64,000 bases of DNA from Prado023 sp963774745. GTDB taxonomy: Bacteria; Actinomycetota; Actinomycetes; S36-B12; CAIYMF01. The stretch covers positions 186,001 to 250,000 of the forward strand of contig CAVZGE010000007.1 of NCBI GenBank assembly GCA_963774745.1, given 5' to 3'. The notes under the pieces are model-generated. The model ran no database searches, was not told the origin of the DNA, and was given only the letters and a program-made list of their open reading frames with translations. The translations under genes and the position numbers were made by a program. This document shows positions 55,998 to 64,000 of the stretch, in pieces; position 1 is the stretch's first letter, and every line of letters begins with the position of its first letter.

Positions 55998-56444
55998 TCA
56001 CCTGTGCGATCTCGGGCCCCGAACCGGCACCTCGCGGTACCCGCCGTCGGCCAGCCCCGCGCGTCGCTCGAAGACGTTGCGGGAGGCGAAGTCACCCGTG
56101 CGCAGCCACGACCAGCCCGCGGCAGCCACGTACGCGACGGGCATGAGGACCCCACCGCACCAGGCGTACTGGGTGACGTGGCGCTCCTCGTGGTCGAGCA
56201 ACCGCCGCGACACCGAGCCCACCGGATCGCGGCCGGCTCCGGGCAGCCCGGCCCTGAGGAAGACGACGCTGCCGAACGTGAAAGCCGGAGCCGGTGGGAC
56301 GGGCAGTCGGTACCCGTGGACCAGCCAGATCCCGTTGCGCGCCCGCCGCGGCCGCCCAGCCGCGATGTGGGCGAGGAGCAGTCCGGAGGGGGTGGACAGG
56401 TTCACCCAGTTCGCCGCTGACCTCACCCGGTGTGCTGCACGCAC
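55998..56444 (-). CDS. Small protein with HEERH motif (possible metal site), unknown function
   Basis: 148 aa. The middle contains LLDHEERHVTQYAWCGG, an HExxH pattern that could bind zinc as in metalloproteases, with a helical hydrophobic segment right after (GVLMPVAYVAAAGWSWL). No further ligand or catalytic motif is clear, and the family is not one I can name. GTG 56444 was chosen for its GGAGGGG ribosome site; the open frame extends to 56510. Confidence 0.65.
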   Translation of the reverse strand: MRAAHRVRSAANWVNLSTPSGLLLAHIAAGRPRRARNGIWLVHGYRLPVPPAPAFTFGSVVFLRAGLPGAGRDPVGSVSRRLLDHEERHVTQYAWCGGVLMPVAYVAAAGWSWLRTGDFASRNVFERRAGLADGGYREVPVRGPRSHR

Positions 56445-56505
56445 GTGACCCCTCCTGCCCATGTCCGACGAGCCGCTACAGTTGGCCGTGCAAGGCAAGG
56501 ATGCA

Positions 56506-56616
56506 CTCATCCAGAGGGGTGGAGGGACACGGCCCGCCGAAGCCCCGGCAACCAGGCCAGCTCGGCCCAGGTGCTACGTCCGTCCCGCTGGCCGCATGGT
56601 CCGCGGGGAAGATGAG
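56506..56616 (+). promoter_or_regulatory. SAM (S-box-type) riboswitch upstream of thrC
   Basis: The leader shows the S-box core in order: CTCATCCAGAGGGGTGGAGG, GGCCCGCCGAAGCCCCGGCA, CAACCAGG and GGTGCTACGTCC. Its ends close as CTCATC (56506-56511) with GATGAG (56611-56616). The aptamer binds S-adenosylmethionine. A TACAGT -10 lies at 56477-56482. The thrC GAGGAG ribosome site starts only six bases after the closing helix, so ligand may block translation. The exact subclass (SAM-I or SAM-I/IV) is not resolved. Confidence 0.88.
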
Positions 56617-56632
56617 CGAACGAGGAGTTCCT

Positions 56633-57883
56633 GTGACGACCGCGACCACGCTGGACTTCGGGCCGGCCACCCACCTGACCTGCCGTGCCTGCGGTGAGCA
56701 GTACCCCCTGGGTGCCGCGTACGCGTGCATGGAGTGCTTCGGGCCACTGGAGGTCGGCTACGAGATCGTCGCGCCCACCCGGGAGGACATCGCCGCCGGA
56801 CCGCCGAACATCTGGCGCTACCGCGCGCTGCTCCCCGTCCCGGAGAACATCGCCGAGCTGCCCGGCCTGAACCCCGGCTTCACCAAGCTCGTGCGAGCCG
56901 ACAACCTCGCCCGCGTGCTGGGCATGCGCCGACTCTGGGTCAAGGACGACACCGGAAACCCGACGCACTCCTTCAAGGACCGCGTGGTGGCCGTGGCCCT
57001 GTCCGCCGCCCGGCAGCTGGGCCTGCAGACCCTGTCGTGCGCATCCACCGGCAACCTCGCGAACGCCGTGGCCGCGGCGGCGTCCCGCGCGGGTATGGGG
57101 CACGTCGTGGTGATCCCGGCGAACCTCGAGGCCGGCAAGGTCATCACGACCGCCGTGTACGGCGGGACCCTCATCGCCGTCGACGGCAACTACGACGACG
57201 TGAACCGCCTCTGCTCGGAGCTGGTCGGCGACCCGCTGACCTCCACCTGGGGCTTCGTGAACGTCAACCTGCGGCCGTACTACGCCGAGGGCTCGAAGTC
57301 GCTGGGCTTCGAGGTGGCCGAGCAGCTCGGCTGGCGGCTTCCGCAGCAGGTCGTCATCCCGGTCGCGTCCGGCTCGCTGCTGACGAAGGTCGACAAGGCC
57401 TTCGGCGAGCTCGGCAGGCTCGGACTGATCGAGCCGACCCCGTACCGGGTCTTCGGTGCCCAGGCGACCGGGTGCTCCCCGGTGGCGCAGGCGTACCGGG
57501 CCGGGATCGACGTGATCCGCCCGGTGAAGCCGAACACCATCGCCAAGTCACTGGCGATCGGCAACCCGGCCGACGGCCCGTACGCCCTGGACGTGGCCCG
57601 CCGGACCGGCGGGGCGATCGCCGACGTCTCCGATGAGGAGATCGTGGCGGGGATCCGGCTCCTGGCCCAGACCGAGGGGATCTTCGCCGAGACCGCGGGC
57701 GGCGTCACCGTGGCCACGCTGCGCCAGCTCCTGGCCTCCGGGCAGCTGGATCCCGATGCCGAGACCGTGGTCTACAACACCGGTGACGGGCTCAAGACGC
57801 TCGACGCCGTGGCCGACCAGGTCGGTCCAACGGCTACCATTCCCCCAAGCATCGACGAGTTCCGCGCCGCCCTCGGTGGCTGA
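56633..57883 (+). CDS. thrC: Threonine synthase
   Basis: 416 aa, fold-type II PLP enzyme converting O-phosphohomoserine to threonine. A small zinc-ribbon-like N-terminus (CRACGEQYPL, CMECFG) precedes the PLP lysine in NPTHSFKDRVV (about residue 112) and the phosphate loop CASTGNLANA. GTG 56633 has GAGGAG upstream. The SAM riboswitch makes sense because phosphohomoserine is shared with methionine synthesis. The next gene is cysO-like. Confidence 0.93.
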   Translation: MTTATTLDFGPATHLTCRACGEQYPLGAAYACMECFGPLEVGYEIVAPTREDIAAGPPNIWRYRALLPVPENIAELPGLNPGFTKLVRADNLARVLGMRRLWVKDDTGNPTHSFKDRVVAVALSAARQLGLQTLSCASTGNLANAVAAAASRAGMGHVVVIPANLEAGKVITTAVYGGTLIAVDGNYDDVNRLCSELVGDPLTSTWGFVNVNLRPYYAEGSKSLGFEVAEQLGWRLPQQVVIPVASGSLLTKVDKAFGELGRLGLIEPTPYRVFGAQATGCSPVAQAYRAGIDVIRPVKPNTIAKSLAIGNPADGPYALDVARRTGGAIADVSDEEIVAGIRLLAQTEGIFAETAGGVTVATLRQLLASGQLDPDAETVVYNTGDGLKTLDAVADQVGPTATIPPSIDEFRAALGG

Positions 57884-57930
57884 GGAACTCCCGATCCGAC
57901 TCCCCCGCCCCGCACGACGAGGAGCCCCCG

Positions 57931-58212
57931 ATGTCCGTTGCAGTCCGCATCCCGACCATCCTGCGCAGCTACACCGCGGGCGTCGCCGAGGTCAGCGTCG
58001 AGCCCAGTGAGCCCACGCTGTCGTCGACGATCACCGCCCTCGAATCGGCCTACCCCGGCCTGTCGGCGCGCGTGCTTGACGACCAGGGCGCCCTGCGCCG
58101 GTTCGTGAACGTGTACGTCAATGACGAGGACGTCCGCTTCGAGGGCGGGCTGGACGCCGCCACCCCCGACGGCGCCCAGGTCTCGATCATCCCCGCCGTC
58201 GCCGGCGGCTGA
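57931..58212 (+). CDS. cysO: CysO-like sulfur-carrier protein (MoaD/ThiS family)
   Basis: 93 aa, beta-grasp fold ending in VAGG. It is close to mycobacterial CysO in the block RFVNVYVNDEDVRFEGGL and the ending IIPAVAGG. Thiocarboxylated CysO donates sulfur for cysteine synthesis with CysM. The cysM and mec partners are not here; instead it follows thrC by 47 bases, an arrangement known from other actinobacteria. Distinct from the moaD at 33160. Confidence 0.87.
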   Translation: MSVAVRIPTILRSYTAGVAEVSVEPSEPTLSSTITALESAYPGLSARVLDDQGALRRFVNVYVNDEDVRFEGGLDAATPDGAQVSIIPAVAGG

Positions 58213-58219
58213 ACCGGCT

Positions 58220-58238
58220 GGGGCGGCCGCGCCGCCCC
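58220..58238 (+). terminator. Terminator hairpin after thrC-cysO
   Basis: GGGGCGGC and GCCGCCCC form an 8-bp GC stem with a CGC loop right after the cysO stop. The remaining ~250 bases to 58492 carry nothing I can identify. Confidence 0.65.
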
Positions 58239-58492
58239 CCTCCGCGTTGGCCCTCCGCGCCCCGGTCACGTCGTGCCATCCACCCTCCCCGCAGCTCGTC
58301 CGGATACGCGAGCGTTCGCCGTCGCAGATCCGGACGAAATGGCGATTGGGCCGCGCAATAGCGGACGAACTGGCAGGTGGAGGAGGAGCGAGGGCGGGCG
58401 GGGGCCGGCGACGGGCCGGCTTCCGGGACGATCCCAGCCGAGCCAGCCACCGGGCGTGCCTCAGCTGGCCGGGCAGCCGGGTGACAGATGCG

Positions 58493-58798
58493 TCAGAGTT
58501 CGATGCCGAGGCGGCGGGCTGAGCGGGCACGCTGACGGGTCGAGCGCATCCGGCGCAGCCGCTTGACCAGCATCGGGTCGGCCTTGAGCGCGGCCGGGTC
58601 GTCGATGAGGGTGTTGAGCATCTGGTAGTAGCGGGTCGTCGAGCACTCGAAGAGCTCGCGGATCGCCTGCTCCTTGGCCCCGGCGTAGCGCCACCACTGG
58701 CGCTCGAACTCAAGGATCCGAAGGTCGCGATCGCTGAGGCCGGAAGCCTCGCCGAGGGGCAGCGATGAGGCCGCTGCGACGTCGACGCCAGACTCCAT
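58493..58798 (-). CDS. DUF3263 family protein
   Basis: 101 aa. The whole second half is the actinobacterial DUF3263 block: LSDRDLRILEFERQWWRYAG, AKEQAIRELFECSTTRYYQM and KRLRRMRSTRQRARSARRLG. It looks like a helix-turn-helix-like DNA-binding protein; function unknown. ATG 58798 gives the best spacing to GGAGGCA; an ATG at 58804 or a longer frame to 58936 are alternatives. Confidence 0.88.
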   Translation of the reverse strand: MESGVDVAAASSLPLGEASGLSDRDLRILEFERQWWRYAGAKEQAIRELFECSTTRYYQMLNTLIDDPAALKADPMLVKRLRRMRSTRQRARSARRLGIEL

Positions 58799-58932
58799 GA
58801 CCATTGCCTCCACACCCCCGACCAGCTCCCGAGCACCTTCGTGCGATCTGCCTCGAGTGTAGGCGAGGGCCCTGACATCGACCGAAACGTCGGGCTGGGC
58901 GTGTCGTGCACGCACGCCCGGAACGCCCCGAT

Positions 58933-60405
58933 TCAACCGATGAGCGGGAAGGTCGTGGCCATCGCCAGGGCCAGCGGGACCGCCTGCGCAGTCGCGGCTG
59001 CGGCTGGGTCATGGGCCCATCCGCCGAGGATCGCCAACAGCAGCAGGATCGGCACCACCAGGGGGACGGTCAGGGCCAGGAAGCCCGGCGCCCCGAGGAG
59101 AACGACCGCGGCGAGCAGGGCCGCGACGACGATCAGCCGGCTCGCGACCAGGACGAGCGCACGGCGCCACCCACGGGTCCCGGAGATGACGCGGGACTCA
59201 GCCCAGAACCACGCACCGAGCACCACAAGGAGCACGGCCAGCACCCACGGACGCGAGCCGACCAGCGCGTAGCCCGCCCAGGTCAACCGAGCGGGCAGCG
59301 CCATGGCCAGCGCCAGGACGCCCCCGGCCACCGCTCCCCAGCCCAAGCCCCGCAGTGTGCCTGCCGCGGCGCGTCGGCGTCCCGCGACCAAGCCGAGCAC
59401 AAGGGCGCCGACGGCGAACCACCCCAGGAGATACCCGGTGACGGCCACGGGGAGACGATCGGTCAGGGCCTGCAGGACGGCCGCACCCAGCCCTGCGGCG
59501 ACCGCGGCCGCGACGAGGACCACCAGGGTGCGACCGACCCTCGCAGGACTCGGCGCGGCATCGGACGTGGGGCCGGATGTCCCGGCGCGGGCGAGAAGCG
59601 GCCGGGCAGCCAGAACGCCGCCGACGAGGATCAGCAGCACACCGAGGATGCGGGCGTCGCCACGTGGCTGGCCACCGCCGAGCCAGGCAGCCACCTCGTC
59701 GAAGGACTGCTGCCGGTAGATCACCGAGATGTGCTCCGCGCCGGCGATCTCGATCGCCCGACGTCCGGTGCCCTGCCCTGGATCGCCGTACGTCCGTCCC
59801 GGCTGGGCATCCGGGTAGCCCACCCGCAGCGCTTCGATCGCCGCGTCGGAGAACCGGGAGGACTCCGCCGACCCCCAGAGGATCAGCAGGTTGCGCGGAC
59901 TGGCCGGATCGTCGGGGAGGTCCTCGGCGCCGGGCAGGCTGATCGCCACCGTCGCCTCGGTCGGGTTGTTCGCCGCCCACGACGTCACGGCCCCGGCGCC
60001 CATCGAGTGACCGACCACCGCGGCAGGCAGGCCGGTCAACTCGGTCGCAGCCGCCACGGCCTCGCCGACGGCGACATCCAGCGACCCGTCCTCCAACGGG
60101 GCCGCATTGCTGCCGTGGCCCGGGAGGTCCGGCATCACGACCACGTGGCCTGCCCGGGCCAGGGCGGAGGCCATCGGATCCATCATCGCCGCGCTGCCGG
60201 AGAAGCCATGGGCCAGGACGATCGCGGGTGCCCGGACCTCGCCGACGGGCTCGACGATGCGGATCGGCGTCGTGCCCGCCATCGCCGTGCGGCGCTCCAC
60301 GTCCCCGCTGGACCCGAGCAGGACCACGACGCCGACCACGAGGCACACCGCCGCGGCCAGGATCCACGCCACGTACCGTCGCCCGGCGATCTGATCCCGG
60401 GTCAC
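58933..60405 (-). CDS. Alpha/beta hydrolase with C-terminal multi-helix membrane domain
   Basis: 490 aa. One N-terminal membrane helix (YVAWILAAAVCLVVGVVVLL), then an alpha/beta hydrolase (LAHGFSGSAAMMDPMASALA; nucleophile in VVGHSMGAGAVTSW; a late His in GAEHISVIYRQQSF), then six to seven hydrophobic helices. The hydrolase would be on the outer face. Fusion of a lipase-like domain to a polytopic membrane region is uncommon; substrate unknown. GTG 60405 is next to a perfect inverted repeat. Confidence 0.82.
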   Translation of the reverse strand: MTRDQIAGRRYVAWILAAAVCLVVGVVVLLGSSGDVERRTAMAGTTPIRIVEPVGEVRAPAIVLAHGFSGSAAMMDPMASALARAGHVVVMPDLPGHGSNAAPLEDGSLDVAVGEAVAAATELTGLPAAVVGHSMGAGAVTSWAANNPTEATVAISLPGAEDLPDDPASPRNLLILWGSAESSRFSDAAIEALRVGYPDAQPGRTYGDPGQGTGRRAIEIAGAEHISVIYRQQSFDEVAAWLGGGQPRGDARILGVLLILVGGVLAARPLLARAGTSGPTSDAAPSPARVGRTLVVLVAAAVAAGLGAAVLQALTDRLPVAVTGYLLGWFAVGALVLGLVAGRRRAAAGTLRGLGWGAVAGGVLALAMALPARLTWAGYALVGSRPWVLAVLLVVLGAWFWAESRVISGTRGWRRALVLVASRLIVVAALLAAVVLLGAPGFLALTVPLVVPILLLLAILGGWAHDPAAAATAQAVPLALAMATTFPLIG

Positions 60406-60437
60406 CGATCTGCTCCCATCACGACGGGAGCAGATCG
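60406..60437. promoter_or_regulatory. 12-bp perfect inverted repeat at the start of the hydrolase gene
   Basis: CGATCTGCTCCC (60406-60417) and GGGAGCAGATCG (60426-60437) are separated by 8 bases and abut the GTG start at 60405. It may be a repressor operator or an RNA hairpin hiding the start codon; its stem contains the only GGGAG-like stretch. Confidence 0.6.
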
Positions 60438-60630
60438 TCGGACTGGGAGCGAGATCGCCCGCGGGGCGCCGGCAGCGAGGGGGAGCACCGGCCAGGTGGG
60501 CGCTGGCGGGCGGGATCCGCCGATCCGGGGCTCGTCACGGACCTGATTGTGCCTCGCCAGCGATAGCGCCGCTCGCGGCATCAGGCGCCGCTGGGCGCGG
60601 CATGGCTCGGATGCAGCAGGATGGGTCCCC

Positions 60631-61824
60631 GTGGACCTCACCTTCCTCGACCATGTCCGTGGCCAGCTCGCCGAGATCACCGAGCAGGGGCTGTACAAGC
60701 GCGAGCGGGTGATCACCACGGCGCAGGGCGCCTGGGTGGACGCCGACGGCCGTCGCGTGATCAACCTGTGCGCCAACAACTACCTCGGGCTGTCCAACCA
60801 CCCCGACGTCGTTGCGGCCGCCAGCGCGGGCCTGAGCACCCACGGGTTCGGCCTGTCCAGCGTGCGGTTCATCTGTGGCACCCAGGACATCCACACCGAG
60901 CTCGAGGCCCGGATCAGTGGGTTCCTGGGCACGGAGGCGACGCAGCTCTACTCCTCCTGCTTCGACGCGAATGGCGGGGTGTTCGAGCCGCTCCTCGGCG
61001 AGGATGACGCGATCATCTCCGACGCCCTGAACCACGCCTCGATCATCGACGGGGTTCGGCTGTGCAAGGCCCGCCGCTTCCGGTACGCGAACAACGACAT
61101 GGCCGACCTCGAGCGCCAGCTGGTCGCAGCCCGCGAGGGCGGGGCGCGCTTCATCCTGATCGTCACGGACGGGGTGTTCAGCATGGACGGCCACATCGCC
61201 GACCTCCCGGCGATCTGCGACCTGGCCGAGGCGCACTCGGCGATGGTGATGGTCGACGACAGCCACGCCGTGGGGTTCGTCGGCGAGCACGGCCGCGGGA
61301 CGCCCGAGCACCACGGCGTGATGGACCGTGTCGACATCCTCACCGGCACGCTCGGCAAGGCCCTCGGGGGCGCCAGCGGCGGGTACGTGTCCTCCCGCCA
61401 GGAGGTCATCGACCTGCTGCGACAGCGCTCACGGCCCTACCTGTTCTCCAACTCGGTCTCCCCGGCCGTCGTGGCGGCCAGCCTCCGGGTGCTGGACATG
61501 CTGGCCGACGGCGACGACCTCCGCGCGCAGCTGCGGGCCAACGCGGTGCACTTCCGCGCAGGCATGCAGGACCTGGGGTTCGACCTGCTCCCCGGCGAGC
61601 ACCCGATCATCCCGGTCATGCTCGGCGACGCCCGGTTGGCCGGGGAGCTGGCCGCCGGCCTGCTCGACGAGGGCGTCTACGTGACCGCGTTCTCGTTCCC
61701 CGTCGTGCCCCGCGGCCAGGCCCGGATCCGCACCCAGATGTCCGCCGCCCACTCGACCGAGGACCTCGACATGGCGATGGCGGCCTTCGCCCGCGTCGGA
61801 CGCACGCTCGGGGTGATCGCATGA
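60631..61824 (+). CDS. kbl: Glycine C-acetyltransferase (2-amino-3-ketobutyrate CoA ligase)
   Basis: 397 aa, PLP alpha-oxoamine synthase family. INLCANNYLGLSNHPDV, GLSSVRFICGTQDIHTELE and the PLP lysine in TLGKALGGASGGY identify Kbl, which splits aminoketobutyrate with CoA into glycine and acetyl-CoA. It overlaps tdh by ATGA. The product pair is the classic threonine degradation pathway, here facing thrC 3 kb away. GTG 60631 start. Confidence 0.94.
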   Translation: MDLTFLDHVRGQLAEITEQGLYKRERVITTAQGAWVDADGRRVINLCANNYLGLSNHPDVVAAASAGLSTHGFGLSSVRFICGTQDIHTELEARISGFLGTEATQLYSSCFDANGGVFEPLLGEDDAIISDALNHASIIDGVRLCKARRFRYANNDMADLERQLVAAREGGARFILIVTDGVFSMDGHIADLPAICDLAEAHSAMVMVDDSHAVGFVGEHGRGTPEHHGVMDRVDILTGTLGKALGGASGGYVSSRQEVIDLLRQRSRPYLFSNSVSPAVVAASLRVLDMLADGDDLRAQLRANAVHFRAGMQDLGFDLLPGEHPIIPVMLGDARLAGELAAGLLDEGVYVTAFSFPVVPRGQARIRTQMSAAHSTEDLDMAMAAFARVGRTLGVIA

Positions 61825-62912
61825 CGGGCTCCCAGCCTGCCCCTGTGTCCGCGCCCGAGCCGATCCCCGCCACCATGCGCGCGCTCGTGAAGGCCCGGCC
61901 CGAGGTGGGGCTGTGGATGCAGGAGGTCCCGGTTCCCGGGATCGGACCCAACGACGTCCTCATCCGGATCGTGAAGTCGTCGATCTGCGGAACGGACGTG
62001 CACATCTGGAACTGGGACCACTGGGCGCAGCAGCACATCGCCCTGGGGATGCACGTGGGCCACGAGTACGTCGGGCGGATCGCCGCCCTCGGTTCGGCGG
62101 TCACCGGCTACGAGGTCGGTGAGCGGGTCACCGGCGAGGGGCACATCGTCTGCGGGCACTGCCGGCGCTGCCGGGCCGGGCAGCGGCACCTGTGCAAGGA
62201 GACCATCGGCGTCGGCGTCAGCCGCCCCGGCTCCTTCGCCGAGTACCTCGCCCTGCCGGCGAGCAACCTCTTCCGGGTGCCCGCGGCCGTCCCCGACGAG
62301 ATCGCCACGATCTTCGACCCGTACGGCAACGCCACGCACACGGCGCTGAGCTTCGACATGGTCGGGGAGGACGTCCTGATCACCGGCGCCGGGCCGATCG
62401 GCGTGATGGCCGTGGCGATCGCTGGGCACGTGGGCGCCCGCAACGTGATCGTCACCGACGTCAACCCCTACCGCCTCGAGCTGGCGCGGGTCATGGGCGC
62501 GACCCGCGTGGTGGACGTCGCGCACGACGACTTCCGCCAGGTGATGGTCGAGCAGGGCATGACCGAGGGGTTCGACGTGGGCCTGGAGATGAGCGGCAAC
62601 CCCGCGGCGTTCCGCCAGATGCTCGACACGATGGCCCATGGCGGCCGGATCGCCATGCTCGGGATCTTCACCGACCCGGTGGCGATCGACTGGGACCAGG
62701 TCATCTTCAAGGGGCTGCGGATCAAGGGCGTCTACGGCCGGGAGATGTTCGAGACCTGGTACAAGATGGCCTCCCTGCTGCAGGCGGGGATGGACCTCTC
62801 GCCGGTGATCACCCACCGCTTCGGGATCGACGACTTCGCGGAGGCGTTCGCGGTCACGGCCAGCGGCAACTCGGGCAAGGTGATCCTCGACTGGGGCGTG
62901 GACCTCAGCTGA
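61821..62912 (+). CDS. tdh: L-threonine 3-dehydrogenase
   Basis: 363 aa, zinc-dependent medium-chain dehydrogenase. Catalytic Cys and Asp in SSICGTDVHIWNWD, HVGHEYVG with a second zinc ligand, structural zinc loop CGHCRRCRAGQRHLC, and NAD loop ITGAGPIGVMAV. It oxidises threonine to aminoketobutyrate for Kbl. Translationally coupled to kbl. The first ~18 residues are an Ala/Pro extension before TMRALVKARP. Confidence 0.95.
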   Translation: MTGSQPAPVSAPEPIPATMRALVKARPEVGLWMQEVPVPGIGPNDVLIRIVKSSICGTDVHIWNWDHWAQQHIALGMHVGHEYVGRIAALGSAVTGYEVGERVTGEGHIVCGHCRRCRAGQRHLCKETIGVGVSRPGSFAEYLALPASNLFRVPAAVPDEIATIFDPYGNATHTALSFDMVGEDVLITGAGPIGVMAVAIAGHVGARNVIVTDVNPYRLELARVMGATRVVDVAHDDFRQVMVEQGMTEGFDVGLEMSGNPAAFRQMLDTMAHGGRIAMLGIFTDPVAIDWDQVIFKGLRIKGVYGREMFETWYKMASLLQAGMDLSPVITHRFGIDDFAEAFAVTASGNSGKVILDWGVDLS

Positions 62913-62951
62913 GCCACCCCACCGACGCGGCAACCCGCGAGGCGAGCAGCG

Positions 62952-63668
62952 TCACTCCGCGGCGGCCGCCGCCCCGTCCCCGCGGGCGCGGCCGGGGAGG
63001 TTCGACACGATCTTGCCCAGCGCCGTCACCAGGAACAGCTGTCCGAGCACAGCTTCGGAGATGGCCAGCGACTGGCCCGGGTTGCCAGCCGGGACCAGGT
63101 CGCCGTACCCGGTGGTGGTGAGGGTCGTGAAGCTGAAGAACAGGCACTGGGCCGTGGTTCCGTCACCCTCGGCTCCGAAGAAGGGAGCGGAGCCCGGGAA
63201 CTCACCCAGGGCAACGTACGCGAATGCGTAGGTCATCCCGATGAGCAGGTACGCGGCCACCCCACCGAAGAACGCCTCTCGGTCAACACCGGGACGACGG
63301 ATCACGTGCGCGACGATCACCACCGGCGTCAGCGCGTAGAGCGCGACCAGGACCAGGAGCAGGGGCCCCTCGGAAAGGGCGGTGGCCCACCGAGCCTCCT
63401 GTACCGACAGCGAACCGAGGACCGCCAACGCGAGGAGACCCAGGACGACCAGGACCATCCCAGCGGCCAGGCGCTGCGCACGTCGGGCCTCGCTGACCGT
63501 GAACACGAGCCACACCGTGACCAGCTGGACGAGGATCATGACCATCCGTCCGATGTCACTGCCTCCGTACGCCGCGGCGATCCCGTACGACAGGATCACC
63601 AGGACGATGACCAGTCCGTACCGGTCCTCCGCCCGGGCCCCCACTCGACTCGCGATCCCGCCCTCCAC
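62952..63668 (-). CDS. Six-helix potassium channel-like protein
   Basis: 238 aa. Six hydrophobic helices with a pore between the fifth and sixth: TTLTTTGYGDLVPAG contains the K+ selectivity filter. The fourth helix lacks the regular Arg residues of voltage sensors, and no RCK/TrkA domain follows; the protein ends soon after the sixth helix. GTG 63668 has GAGGAGGGC. Likely a simple K+ leak channel. Confidence 0.87.
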   Translation of the reverse strand: MEGGIASRVGARAEDRYGLVIVLVILSYGIAAAYGGSDIGRMVMILVQLVTVWLVFTVSEARRAQRLAAGMVLVVLGLLALAVLGSLSVQEARWATALSEGPLLLVLVALYALTPVVIVAHVIRRPGVDREAFFGGVAAYLLIGMTYAFAYVALGEFPGSAPFFGAEGDGTTAQCLFFSFTTLTTTGYGDLVPAGNPGQSLAISEAVLGQLFLVTALGKIVSNLPGRARGDGAAAAAE

Positions 63669-63758
63669 GCGCCCTCCTCGGCTGCCCCGGGGCGAGTGTG
63701 GCACACCGGCGGTCCGTCCCCGTGGACCTCGATGCCCGGGGTGGAGCATGCTGTGAGG

Positions 63759-64000
63759 GTGCGAACGCGGTGGTGGATCCTCGGGGGTGTGGCCGGATCG
63801 GCAGCAGTGGCGGGGGCGGGAGCAGCTCGAGCGCTGCGGAGTCGTCCGGCGGCTGACGAACCATCCGGCGCACCCCCTGAGGCGGGCTGGGCCACGTGCT
63901 CGGCGCCGGGTGCGCGGGCCTACGAGGCGACCTTCGGCCGGCTCCTGACGGGGCTGTACCGCGCGATCGCGACCGACCTGTCCGCCACGCTCGTCGGGCA
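63759..64000 (+). CDS. Probable SAM-dependent methyltransferase, 5' end only
   Basis: 80 codons reach the right edge. A short hydrophobic N-terminus (WWILGGVAGSAAVAGAGA) is followed by YEATFGRLLTGLYRAIATDL, which resembles the opening of class I methyltransferases of the ubiE type (a Y/F-x4-GPLLRGLYRRIA pattern). The SAM-binding motif would lie beyond the window, so the call is tentative. GTG 63759, or 63753 with two more residues. Confidence 0.5.
   Translation, partial: MRTRWWILGGVAGSAAVAGAGAARALRSRPAADEPSGAPPEAGWATCSAPGARAYEATFGRLLTGLYRAIATDLSATLVG

Overview
The window is 64 kb of very high-GC DNA from an actinobacterium (Actinomycetota). This rests on the gene families seen: IdeR, tandem WS/DGAT acyltransferases, DUF2530, DUF2771, DUF3027, DUF3263 and DUF5709 proteins, a stand-alone GroEL2 under CIRCE elements, XPB helicase beside a helicase-associated protein, a CysO-type sulfur carrier, frequent GTG starts and many leaderless-type promoters. 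The order serC / DUF2530 / DUF3027 / DUF2771 / cold-shock protein / helicase-associated protein / XPB, with Moco genes nearby, resembles the actinobacterial core chromosome. I cannot name the genus. The nar genes suggest a facultative aerobe that can respire nitrate and store neutral lipid.

Layout. 1-6 kb: an exported animal-type haem peroxidase, cut by the left edge, behind a candidate IdeR iron box, then two tandem WS/DGAT genes. 6-8 kb: an NlpC/P60 hydrolase behind a c-di-AMP (ydaO-type) riboswitch, a CsoR-family repressor with its palindromic operator, and IdeR. 8-17.8 kb: photolyase, a ParA/RHH-like pair, a META/I78 lipoprotein, a RelA/SpoT-fold protein, a repeat-rich gap, an esterase, a ZIP transporter, a nucleotidyltransferase, a HAD hydrolase, an SRPBCC protein and a cupin.

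17.8-34.7 kb is a nitrate-respiration and molybdenum-cofactor island: narGHJI, a Cys-rich ArnR/SufR-like regulator at the head of the operon, divergent narK1-narK2, moeA, mobA-DUF6457, moaC, a moaB-moaE fusion, moaA, moaD and a MOT1-type molybdate transporter. It covers nitrate import, nitrate reductase with its chaperone, several cofactor-synthesis steps and molybdate uptake.

34.7-48.9 kb: an ABC-2 exporter, a PH/SHOCT membrane protein, pdxH, citrate synthase, serC, small conserved actinobacterial proteins including a 27-codon membrane ORF, a cold-shock protein, a frameshifted helicase-associated gene and XPB. 49-53.3 kb: a tandem duplication of the whole groEL unit with its CIRCE pairs, then a duplicated 101-bp segment, a terminator and a long palindrome. 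53.3-64 kb: LtrA, GNAT and small membrane proteins, a SAM riboswitch in front of thrC-cysO, DUF3263, a membrane alpha/beta hydrolase, the threonine-degradation pair kbl-tdh, a K+ channel and the start of a probable methyltransferase.

For interpretation: narH (3' end), the helicase-associated gene and perhaps the DUF5709 gene carry small frameshifts that simple one-base changes would repair. This could be uncorrected sequence error or real decay. Nothing here is an obviously new multi-gene system. The most unusual items are the groEL duplication with its run-off tail, the palindrome at the MoaB-MoaE fusion point, the iron box at the peroxidase promoter and the CsoR-family protein with a Cys-Glu-Cys sensor site.
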